Below, piece by piece: positions 13,588 to 20,571 of a stretch of 20,571 nucleotides of DNA. This DNA comes from Candidatus Parvarchaeota archaeon (GTDB taxonomy: Archaea > Nanobdellota > Nanobdellia > Parvarchaeales > Parvarchaeaceae). Location: assembly GCA_025920305.1 (NCBI GenBank), contig JAPDMB010000007.1, forward strand, positions 1 through 20,571, written 5' to 3'. The position numbers were made by a program, and so were the translations under genes. How positions within the stretch are numbered: position 1 is the first letter of the stretch; each line of letters begins with the position of its first letter. The notes under the pieces were generated by a model, which had not been told where the DNA came from, did not search any database, and saw only the letters and a list, made by a program, of their open reading frames with translations.

Positions 13588-14859
13588 ATGGCAGAAGGAA
13601 AACCGCACATGAATCTTATCTTCATAGGACATGTAGACTCTGGCAAGTCTACGACGGTCGGAAGACTGCTCTATGAGACAGGCAGCTTCAGCGAGCAGGA
13701 TAAGGCAAAGATTGAAAAAGAGCTTACTACGCTGGGAAAAGTAGAGTTCGAGTTCGCATACTTCCTTGATACATCAGGCGAGGAGAGAAAGAAGGGAGTC
13801 ACGATAGACTTAAGCCATGAAAGGTTTGACACGAACAAATATGAGTTCACTATAATTGATGCGCCGGGCCATGTCGACTTCATAAAGAATATGATAACAG
13901 GTACTTCCGAGGCAGACGCCGCCGTCCTAGTGATAGATGGGAAGGAAGGGATAATGGCTCAGACGAGGGAGCATACCTACTTGGCCAGAGTATTCGGCAT
14001 AAAGAACTTCCTCATAGCTATAAACAAGATGGACCTTCTGGGCTATGATCAGAATAAATTCAACGCAGTAAAACAGGAGGCTTTAAAGATGGTTAAGACG
14101 CTCTACGCGAACGCAGACAGCTTCCTGGTCATACCTATCGCTTCAAAGGACGGTGTCAACATCACAAAGAAGAGCGATAAGATGCCTTGGTATACAGGAC
14201 CTACCCTCTTGGAGGCATTGGATTCGCTGCCGATGCCGGACAGGCCGGTAAATCTGCCGCTTAGAGTCCCAGTCGAGGACGTGTATTCAATACAGGGTGT
14301 AGGCACGGTCCCGGTCGGCAGAGTCGTCACAGGCGTCATGAAGCCCGGTGACAAGATAATATTTGAGCCTTCCCATGTGCAGGGCGAAGTCAAATCGATA
14401 GAGATGCACCATCAGAGCCTTGAGCAGGCTGTCCCAGGCGATAACATCGGCTTCAATGTCAGGGGGATAGAGAAGGACCAGGTCAAGAGAGGAGACGTTG
14501 TTGGTTTGGTTTCAGCTCCCCCGACCGTCGTAACTGAATTCACAGCGCAGATACTTATCCTATACCATCCTACGGCTATATCAGCCGGTTACAGCCCGGT
14601 TCTTCACACGCATACCGCTCAGGTGCCGGTAAGGGTGAAGAAGATAATCAGGAGACTGGATCCAAAGACAGGCGCATCGGCTGAGGAGAACCCTGCTACC
14701 ATTAAACAAGGTGATGCAGCAATAGTCGTACTGGAGCCGCTAAAGCCGCTGTCAATCGAGAAAAGCGACGAGTTCCCGCAGCTGGCAGGCTTCGCGATAA
14801 GGGACATGGGTTCGACGATAGCTGCAGGTAGATGCATAGATCTGGTGAAGAAGCAGTGA
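13588..14859 (+). CDS. tuf: Translation elongation factor 1-alpha (aEF1A)
   Basis: aEF1A delivers aminoacyl-tRNA to the ribosome, and in archaea it also serves as GTPase partner of aPelota and aRF1. The G domain (1 to about 215) has G1 GHVDSGKS at 14-21, G3 DAPGH at 91-95, G4 NKMD at 146-149 and G5 ASK at 185-187. Domains II (about 220-320) and III (about 325-423) follow, including VYSIQGVGTVPVGRV and the basic VRVKKIIRRLDPKTG segment. The length of 423 is near the normal 425-440. The switch I/G2 region reads LDTSGEERKKGVTID (60-74), where most archaeal proteins have DRLKEER, so the RLK triplet is replaced by TSG. It has its own promoter and a GGGGTGA Shine-Dalgarno site. Confidence 0.97.
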   Translation: MAEGKPHMNLIFIGHVDSGKSTTVGRLLYETGSFSEQDKAKIEKELTTLGKVEFEFAYFLDTSGEERKKGVTIDLSHERFDTNKYEFTIIDAPGHVDFIKNMITGTSEADAAVLVIDGKEGIMAQTREHTYLARVFGIKNFLIAINKMDLLGYDQNKFNAVKQEALKMVKTLYANADSFLVIPIASKDGVNITKKSDKMPWYTGPTLLEALDSLPMPDRPVNLPLRVPVEDVYSIQGVGTVPVGRVVTGVMKPGDKIIFEPSHVQGEVKSIEMHHQSLEQAVPGDNIGFNVRGIEKDQVKRGDVVGLVSAPPTVVTEFTAQILILYHPTAISAGYSPVLHTHTAQVPVRVKKIIRRLDPKTGASAEENPATIKQGDAAIVVLEPLKPLSIEKSDEFPQLAGFAIRDMGSTIAAGRCIDLVKKQ

Positions 14860-14899
14860 TAGACCTTGAGCCGCATACGGCCATGGTTTGATCCTCAAG

Positions 14900-14910
14900 T
14901 TTATATTTTA
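14900..14910 (+). promoter_or_regulatory. TATA-like box for the MetRS gene
   Basis: TTTATATTTTA is centred 25 bp before the ATG at 14930. The gene therefore has an archaeal leaderless promoter even though its product is bacterial-like. Confidence 0.5.
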
Positions 14911-14929
14911 GCTCGAATAAGAGTAAAGG

Positions 14930-16381
14930 ATGGGGAAGTTTTACATAACTACGCCTATATTTTACGTGAACGACAAGCCTCATATAGGCCACGCATACAC
15001 CGCCATAATAGCTGACGTAATTGCGAGATGGCGCAGGCTCAGTGGGGATGAGGTGTTCTTTTTAACAGGGACGGACGAACACGGGGAGAAGATACAGCGG
15101 GCGGCTGAGGCAAAACATCTAAAGCCTAAGGAATTTGTAGATGAGATAGTCAAGAAGTATAAAGAGGCTTGGGAGAAACTCAACATCTCATATAACAAAT
15201 TCATAAGGACGACTGACAAGGAGCACGAGGAGGCCGTCAACAAGTTCATAGAAAGGATCTATAGGAAAGGCGATATCTACAGAGGAGAGTATGAAGGATG
15301 GTACTGCGTCCCAGATGAGACTTTCCTCGCTGACTCCCAGCTGATCGACGGCAAGTGTCCAGTATGCGGCAGGGAGGTAAAGAAGGTCAAAGAGGAGGCA
15401 TACTTCTTTAAATTGAGCAAGTACAGAGACAAGCTGCTTGAATTCTACGGGAAAAATCCTGATTTTATCATGCCGAAATTCAGGATGGTAGAGATGGAGA
15501 ATCGATTGAAAGGGGATGTGAAGGACCTGGATATCACAAGGAGATCAATATCATGGGCCATCCCCTTCGAGCCTGATAAGACCCATTCAGTATATGTATG
15601 GGTGGATGCGCTGACGAACTATATAAGTGCGCTCGGATGGCCGGATGGGGATCTATTCAAAAAGTTCTGGCCAGCTGATGTCCATATCATCGGCAAGGAG
15701 ATAAACTGGTTTCATTCGGTGATATGGCCGTCCCTGCTGATGTCAGCCGGGCTGGAACTGCCGAAGAAGGTCATGGTGCATGGATGGCTGACAGTCGATG
15801 GGCAGAAGATGAGCAAATCGCTTGGAAATGTGGTCGATCCTGTGCAGATAGCTGACAAATACTCCACAGATGCCCTTAGATATTTTCTCATCAGAAGCGT
15901 GAAACTAGGAGAGGACAGTGATTTTTCAGAGAAGGAGCTTATATCAAAGATAAACGGCGAACTGGTGTCCAACCTGGGCAATCTTCTGTCCAGGACCCTA
16001 TCCCTTTATAGGACGTACTTTGGGAGGATAAAGGGAGAAGTGGAGATCAAATGTGACGTAGAGAAGATATGCAGCTTGATGGATGGTCTCATGCTTTATG
16101 AAGCTTTAGATGAGATACTCAAATTCGTAAAAGATATGAACAAGTATATAGCTGAAAAAGAACCATGGAAGCTCGAGGCTGAAAAGCTCAAGGTCGTGCT
16201 TTATAATCTCCTGGAGGGGCTTAGAATCCTGTCGATATTGATCTACCCATTCATGCCTGAGACGGCTTTGGAGATATCCAGGCAGCTGAACGTAAAGCTA
16301 GGCACAAGAGCCGATCTAAAGTTCAAGGAAGTGGACTACGCTCCAAAGAGGGGAAGACACCTGTTCAAATGGGTGAAATGA
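14930..16381 (+). CDS. metG: Methionyl-tRNA synthetase, bacterial-type compact form
   Basis: This enzyme charges tRNA-Met with methionine. The class I signatures HIGH (18-21, in NDKPHIGHAY) and KMSKS (293-297) are intact, with TGTDEHG after the first. A single zinc-knuckle region has C-x-x-D near residue 126 plus CPVCG, so only three Cys ligands are obvious. The anticodon-binding helical domain reads NLGNLLSR onward. The opening YITTPIFYVNDKPHIGHAYTAI pattern (split across residues 5-26) and the DALTNYISALGW motif are typical of bacterial MetG2/Thermus-type enzymes, not the usual archaeal form, which starts LPYANG and has two knuckles. There is no C-terminal tRNA-binding (Arc1p-like) domain at 483 aa. 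This suggests past bacterial transfer. The promoter is a TATA box 25 bp upstream. Confidence 0.94.
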   Translation: MGKFYITTPIFYVNDKPHIGHAYTAIIADVIARWRRLSGDEVFFLTGTDEHGEKIQRAAEAKHLKPKEFVDEIVKKYKEAWEKLNISYNKFIRTTDKEHEEAVNKFIERIYRKGDIYRGEYEGWYCVPDETFLADSQLIDGKCPVCGREVKKVKEEAYFFKLSKYRDKLLEFYGKNPDFIMPKFRMVEMENRLKGDVKDLDITRRSISWAIPFEPDKTHSVYVWVDALTNYISALGWPDGDLFKKFWPADVHIIGKEINWFHSVIWPSLLMSAGLELPKKVMVHGWLTVDGQKMSKSLGNVVDPVQIADKYSTDALRYFLIRSVKLGEDSDFSEKELISKINGELVSNLGNLLSRTLSLYRTYFGRIKGEVEIKCDVEKICSLMDGLMLYEALDEILKFVKDMNKYIAEKEPWKLEAEKLKVVLYNLLEGLRILSILIYPFMPETALEISRQLNVKLGTRADLKFKEVDYAPKRGRHLFKWVK

Positions 16382-16390
16382 TCTCCTCCT

Positions 16391-18445
16391 TCATTCTACG
16401 AATATCTTGAAGTCTGCCGCCACTGCAGAATTCCCAGAGACGATTATAGGGTTTAGATCTATGTCCTTAATATTGCGGTTCATCTCCATAAATCTGCCAA
16501 GTTTGATGACGTAACCGATAAGCTCATCGAAGGTCTGGCCTTTAGCCGCAGACATTATCACCTTGCCTACATTCGTACGCTTTAATTCATCTATCTTTTG
16601 GTCTGAGATGCGGGGAAGAACAAACTCAACCTCGGCTATCTCATTGGCGTAGATCCCTCCTACTCCAATGGCGATCATAGGCCCGAATACCGGGTCTCTG
16701 TGTCCGCCGATTAAGATCTCCACGTATCCCTTCTTATCCTTTGTAGCATCCTCGTACAGCTCGATCTTGGCGCCGTTTAGTTTGTTCTCCTTTATCACCT
16801 GGTTCAGGTCTTTGAATGCCTTGTCAAGTTCAATGTGGTCCTTTATGCCGGTGATGACCCCGCCTATCTTGTTCTTGTGAGCTATGCTGTTCGATGATAT
16901 CTTTAGGACGCATGGATAACCGATCTTGTCCACGCCTTTTTTCAGTTCGCTTCCGCTGCTGACTAGCATGCCATTGACTGTGTTTATGCCGATCTTTTCA
17001 AATATCATCTTTGCACTGATGCCGAACGCATTCTTCTTTCCGCTGAAACTGACGGTTTTTATCTTCTCTTTTTTATACCTCTCATACGTGGGGTCTCTAT
17101 GGGAGTAGTAAAAGTATAGCCCCTTTATTATGTCAACGGCTTCATTAGGGTAATCATAGACCGGAAGGCCCCTCTCTATCAGGAATCTTCTCGCTTTCTC
17201 GACGTTCGTGCCTCCTAAGAAGATGGAAAACAGCGGCAGATTCGGTTTTTTCTTATGCAGATCATATATGACCTTTGCAGTCTCCATCGGCATGGACATC
17301 TCCTGCGGCGAGAATATGACTATCGTGGGCCTGTTAAGCTCTGCGATTATGTCCAATGTCTCCTTGTATCTGTCAGGAGAAGCGTCGCCAAGTATGTCGA
17401 TCGGATTGTGGAGGTTTGATTCGGCCGGCAGCTGTTTGGAGAGGTCCGAGGCCGTCCTCTCATTTATCTGCGCGCGCTTCAATCCCTCCTCATTTATATG
17501 ATCAGATGTGATAACGCCTCCTCCTCCGGCATTTGTCACTATCACCACTTCATCCGTCTTCACCTCAAACTTCGCCGCGTCCCTCATGAAATTGAATAGG
17601 TCGTCGATGTTCGATACAGTTATTGCACCGGCCTCTTCGAATGCCAGTTCGTACGCCTTATAATTCCCTGCCAGCGAGCCGGTGTGCGACATGACGGCTG
17701 ATGAGGTCTCATTTGACCGTCCTCCTTTGAGTATTATCACTGGTTTTTTCTTGGTAGCTTCCTTCAGGCTCCTTAGGAACTTTTCTCCGTTTACGAGGCC
17801 TTCGATGTAGAGCACGATAGACTTAGTTTTCTCATCTTCTTTCAAGTAATCTATTATATCGGCTTCATCTATATCCGCAGCGTTTCCTATGCTTATTATC
17901 TTGCTGAAGCCTATATCATTCGCTGATGCATCGTCTACGATCGCACTTAGAAGCGCACCGCTCTGCGAGATGAAAGCCGTGCTGCCTTTTGAGATCTTGG
18001 TATTCGGATCCACGAAAGTCATGTTCACCGGGGGATCCATATTTATGATGCCAAGGCAGTTCGGTCCTATGACCCTTATCCTGGATTTTTTAAGAAAAGC
18101 CTTCAGTTCGTTCTCTCTCTTCTCCCCCTCTTTTCCGATCTCCTTGAAGCCGGCGCTTATTATGATCGCTGCGCTGACCTTCTTTTTTTCGCAGTCCTTT
18201 AGGGCTTTCAGGACACTATCTGCAGGTATTGAGATGATAGCTACATCTACCTTATCCCTTATGTTCATGATGGACTTATAGCTCTTTATCCCCTGTATCT
18301 CCTCTGCAAACGGGTTCACTACGAATATCTTCCCTCTGTAGGTGAGCCTGATATTCTTCAGTATTGCGCTCCCAACCTTGTTTGGGTTCCGAGATGCGCC
18401 TATCACTGCTATTGATTCAGGATTCAGGATCTTTTCAAACTGCAT
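16391..18445 (-). CDS. acd: ADP-forming acyl-CoA (acetate-CoA) synthetase, fused alpha-beta
   Basis: The enzyme converts acyl-CoA, ADP and Pi to acid, CoA and ATP, the main substrate-level phosphorylation step of many fermenting archaea. The alpha part (1 to about 460) has a CoA-binding Rossmann start (PESIAVIGASRNPNKVG, 9-25), GPNCLG at 127-132, and the phosphohistidine loop S253-H254-T-G-S-L-A-G. The beta part (about 465-684) is an ATP-grasp domain with I-A-H523-K524, GGHRDPVFGPM (about 580-590) and the DLNP motif at about 663-666. Fusion in one 684-aa chain is common outside Pyrococcus, where the parts are separate subunits. It could instead be a protein-acylating relative, but no GNAT domain is attached. 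It converges on MetRS with a 9-bp gap. It is functionally matched to the OFOR genes in this window. Confidence 0.93.
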   Translation of the reverse strand: MQFEKILNPESIAVIGASRNPNKVGSAILKNIRLTYRGKIFVVNPFAEEIQGIKSYKSIMNIRDKVDVAIISIPADSVLKALKDCEKKKVSAAIIISAGFKEIGKEGEKRENELKAFLKKSRIRVIGPNCLGIINMDPPVNMTFVDPNTKISKGSTAFISQSGALLSAIVDDASANDIGFSKIISIGNAADIDEADIIDYLKEDEKTKSIVLYIEGLVNGEKFLRSLKEATKKKPVIILKGGRSNETSSAVMSHTGSLAGNYKAYELAFEEAGAITVSNIDDLFNFMRDAAKFEVKTDEVVIVTNAGGGGVITSDHINEEGLKRAQINERTASDLSKQLPAESNLHNPIDILGDASPDRYKETLDIIAELNRPTIVIFSPQEMSMPMETAKVIYDLHKKKPNLPLFSIFLGGTNVEKARRFLIERGLPVYDYPNEAVDIIKGLYFYYSHRDPTYERYKKEKIKTVSFSGKKNAFGISAKMIFEKIGINTVNGMLVSSGSELKKGVDKIGYPCVLKISSNSIAHKNKIGGVITGIKDHIELDKAFKDLNQVIKENKLNGAKIELYEDATKDKKGYVEILIGGHRDPVFGPMIAIGVGGIYANEIAEVEFVLPRISDQKIDELKRTNVGKVIMSAAKGQTFDELIGYVIKLGRFMEMNRNIKDIDLNPIIVSGNSAVAADFKIFVE

Positions 18446-18468
18446 ATATTATTTATTATACGTCACTT

Positions 18469-18481
18469 GGTTATATTCATA
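18469..18481 (-). promoter_or_regulatory. TATA-like box for the ADP-forming synthetase gene
   Basis: TTATGAATATAACC-like sequence on the minus strand is centred about 30 bp before the ATG at 18445, within the 89-bp gap to the Lhr gene. A closer A/T block at 18445-18460 is too near the start codon to drive it. Confidence 0.35.
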
Positions 18482-18534
18482 ACATTTCTTGCATTTTATG
18501 TATTATAGAGTAGTTATTATACAGCTAGAGGAGA

Positions 18535-20571
18535 TTAGTTATTCCAGTAATCTTTCGTCTCTATATAGTTTTTCTCAGCCTCTATGACCTTGTCGATCAT
18601 CAGCTCCTCATCTCTCGCATACATAGACAGTATCCTGCTGGCGGTCCTAGGGCCCACACCATACGCCGACCCTACTAAGCATGCCTTTTTGCCGTATGCG
18701 AGGTAGAGCGCAGCGTTCTGTTTTATGCCCTCCATTATATTCTCTTCCGTCTTATCCAGCGGCTCCTTCTTGAGGAACTTCTTTATTATCGGATCATAGA
18801 CCTCCTTATACTTCAGCTTGTAAAATGCGATCAGCTTTGCGCCGCATCTCTTGCATTTTAAGTCGTCTGTGTCGGCGGCGTAGAGCTCTCCTATCCTGTT
18901 TCCGCAGTTTAGGCACTGTAGGTACAATCTGGTTTCATTCAGCCTGCTCTCAACAAGCTCCCTCAGTGTCTTTCTGGCCTCCGACGGCCTTATGACCGAT
19001 CCTCCATACGTTGCCTCAAGCCCCTCGTATGATAGGGGAGACGCCTTATCGTTATTCACATATATCTCTATCTGCCCTTCCTTCAGCCTGTCTATCACAT
19101 CTTTGACGCCGTCCAGATCTATCTTGTCCCTGAAGATCTCATTATAAACCTCCTCGTCCACTATCGTATCTTTGAAGATCTCCATTAGCTTCCTTATGTA
19201 CGACTTTGTGTAATCTGCGGACCTGTCTATGACGCCGAATCTTTTTGCTACGTTTATAAATCGATACGTGTAAAGGGAGGTCTTGCGCAGGTTGCGCCTG
19301 AGCGTCTCCTCCACGTTTTCGACCCTTGTGATCATCCCTTTTATCTCATCGAGCGGCAGCATCGTCTTAATTATTATCCTGTACGGGTCTACCTTGCTTA
19401 GGACGCTTTCTCCGATCCTTTCGCTCAGCTCTTCGCCTATGATGTAGGATAAGCCCTCGTTTATCTTGTTCCCGAAGGTGGAGTGTATTATGATGTAATC
19501 CTGTATCCTCTCTATCACCATCTTCTTGCCGTCCGGCATCATGAAATCCGAATCCTGCTCCTTCAGCACTGAGAATTTGCCTACGTACTCCTTCCTAAGT
19601 TCTGCGGCTTTCTCTGCGACGAATCTATGCACTGGCATCAGCTCTCCTTCCCATGCTGGGATCGCCCCGAGCGAGCTTTCGGATCTTACCGCATTGACCT
19701 TCCTGCCCTCAATGCTGACGATCTTCCACGTCTCCCCCTTCATCACGAACGCCGTCTTCGGACTGCCGTGCTCCGCTATAAATTCCTCGTCGAGCGTGCC
19801 TATCCTCTTATTTAGCTGGCTGTCTACGACGATGAAGGTCTTGGTGTCTGGTATTGAAGAGATGTTAGATACGTAGAATATCAGCCCTTTTCTCGTCCTT
19901 ACAAGCCTTCCGTCGTAATCTCTGAGCATGAAATGGTCCGTCAGGAATCTCAGAGATCTGCGGAAATCTTCGACTCTAAGCGAACTGTATGCGCTCGAAC
20001 TTTTTATAAGCTTGTATATCTCTTCGCTGTCGTTCATCCCGTCGATCACGCATCCGACTATCTGGTGGCACAGTATGTCAAAACTGTTCTTCGGCACTTC
20101 TATCTTTTCAAGCACGCCGTTCCGCCGGTTGAAATCTATGGATTCGCTTTCAAGGTAATCGTCGACGTTTATCGTCAGTATCTTCCCTTCGGATATACCT
20201 GTCTGGCTGTGGTTTGACCTTCCGACCCTCTGTATCAGCTTTATCACCTGCCTTGGCGACATGTACTGTATCACCATGTCCACATTGCCTATGTCTATTC
20301 CAAGCTCCATGGAGCTAGTGGCTATGACGACGTTTATCTTCCCCTCCTTGAACCGGTTCTCTATATCCGTTCTGACCTCCTTGGAGAGAGAGCTGTGATG
20401 CACCTCTATTCTACTGTCCTTTAGAAAGCGGTTCAGTCTAGAGCCGAGCATCTCCGCAGTCTCCCTCGTGTTCGTGAATATGAGTGTGGATTTAGAGGAT
20501 TTTATCGTATCCCTTATGATCTTCAGCCCATTTGCGATGATATCATTCACTGACTGCTCCCTAGCTATCTC
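18535..20571 (-). CDS. lhr: Lhr-type superfamily 2 helicase, N-terminus beyond right edge
   Basis: The frame is open to the window end (EIAREQ precedes the first possible internal GTG at 20550), so about 678 codons of a longer gene are visible. The missing part would hold RecA domain 1 with the Walker A and DEAH motifs. Present are motif IV-like TLIFTNTRETAE, motif V SSMELGIDIG and motif VI QRVGRSNHS of RecA domain 2. A winged-helix and Lhr-core region follows. Near the C-terminus is a four-Cys zinc ribbon (CLNC and CKRC, about residues 546-569 counting from the GTG) and a helix-hairpin-like GVGPRTASRIL. Archaeal Lhr proteins unwind DNA/RNA hybrids and replication-fork structures, with roles in repair or RNA metabolism. 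Gene order gives no further hint. Confidence 0.92.
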   Translation of the reverse strand, partial: EIAREQSVNDIIANGLKIIRDTIKSSKSTLIFTNTRETAEMLGSRLNRFLKDSRIEVHHSSLSKEVRTDIENRFKEGKINVVIATSSMELGIDIGNVDMVIQYMSPRQVIKLIQRVGRSNHSQTGISEGKILTINVDDYLESESIDFNRRNGVLEKIEVPKNSFDILCHQIVGCVIDGMNDSEEIYKLIKSSSAYSSLRVEDFRRSLRFLTDHFMLRDYDGRLVRTRKGLIFYVSNISSIPDTKTFIVVDSQLNKRIGTLDEEFIAEHGSPKTAFVMKGETWKIVSIEGRKVNAVRSESSLGAIPAWEGELMPVHRFVAEKAAELRKEYVGKFSVLKEQDSDFMMPDGKKMVIERIQDYIIIHSTFGNKINEGLSYIIGEELSERIGESVLSKVDPYRIIIKTMLPLDEIKGMITRVENVEETLRRNLRKTSLYTYRFINVAKRFGVIDRSADYTKSYIRKLMEIFKDTIVDEEVYNEIFRDKIDLDGVKDVIDRLKEGQIEIYVNNDKASPLSYEGLEATYGGSVIRPSEARKTLRELVESRLNETRLYLQCLNCGNRIGELYAADTDDLKCKRCGAKLIAFYKLKYKEVYDPIIKKFLKKEPLDKTEENIMEGIKQNAALYLAYGKKACLVGSAYGVGPRTASRILSMYARDEELMIDKVIEAEKNYIETKDYWNN

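Noticed and set aside
14870..14881. GCCG-CATA-CGGC hairpin after the aEF1A stop as a terminator
   Set aside because: The stem is only 4 bp and the following T-rich stretch is the TATA box of the MetRS gene, so it was not called a terminator.
1..20571. CRISPR arrays, insertion sequences, toxin-antitoxin or defence cassettes
   Set aside because: No regularly spaced repeats, transposase motifs or recognised defence domains were seen on either strand.

Overview
The window looks like part of an archaeal chromosome. It carries aEF1A, Pelota, an archaeal RPA-like protein, an Lhr helicase, an Alg7/AglH-type lipid-linked sugar transferase, an ADP-forming acyl-CoA synthetase and a gamma-alpha fused 2-oxoacid:ferredoxin oxidoreductase. 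Two tRNA genes lack an encoded CCA, and TATA-like boxes sit about 24-30 bp ahead of many start codons, as expected for leaderless archaeal transcripts. Compact spacing, short or divergent versions of conserved proteins, medium GC and heavy use of ATA and AGG/AGA codons suggest a small-genome lineage such as a DPANN/Micrarchaeota-like archaeon. That placement is inference; no rRNA is present to confirm it.

Layout. 1-1104 (minus): the N-terminal part of an RqcH/NFACT protein running off the left edge, and an unrecognised 159-aa protein. 1140-2195 (minus): a polytopic GlcNAc-1-P-transferase-family enzyme. 2250-2322 (plus): tRNA-Gln(UUG), then a hairpin-rich convergent gap. 2417-3715 (minus): two small polytopic membrane proteins, one clearly AT-richer than its surroundings. 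3716-3909: a 194-bp divergent intergenic region with several inverted repeats. 3910-7924 (plus): a phosphohexomutase overlapping an RPA-like gene, a sequon-rich single-pass surface protein, and an MBL-fold hydrolase. 7938-10659 (minus): the two OFOR subunits, overlapping. 10712-10784 (minus): tRNA-Glu(CUC). 10903-13526 (plus): amino-acid permease, Pelota and a basic-tailed small membrane protein in one tight unit, followed by aEF1A and a bacterial-type MetRS (to 16381). 16391-18445 (minus): ADP-forming acyl-CoA synthetase. 18535-20571 (minus): Lhr helicase, whose N-terminus lies beyond the right edge.

Three themes link the genes. (1) Translation and ribosome rescue: RqcH, Pelota, aEF1A, MetRS and two tRNAs. 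Archaeal Pelota is known to use aEF1A as its GTPase partner, and here the two genes are neighbours. (2) Fermentative energy metabolism: OFOR makes acyl-CoA and reduced ferredoxin from 2-oxoacids, and the ADP-forming synthetase can convert the acyl-CoA to acid plus ATP. (3) Cell surface: a hexose-phosphate mutase, an Alg7-like transferase and a protein with 15 N-glycosylation sequons would fit one glycosylation route.

No gene-free stretch exceeds 300 bases. I see no CRISPR array, insertion sequence, prophage or rRNA. No obvious new multi-gene defence or mobile system is present. The most interesting non-textbook signals are the permease-Pelota-membrane protein-aEF1A neighbourhood, a possible Shine-Dalgarno-sequestering inverted repeat at 3093-3170, and the bacterial-type MetRS.
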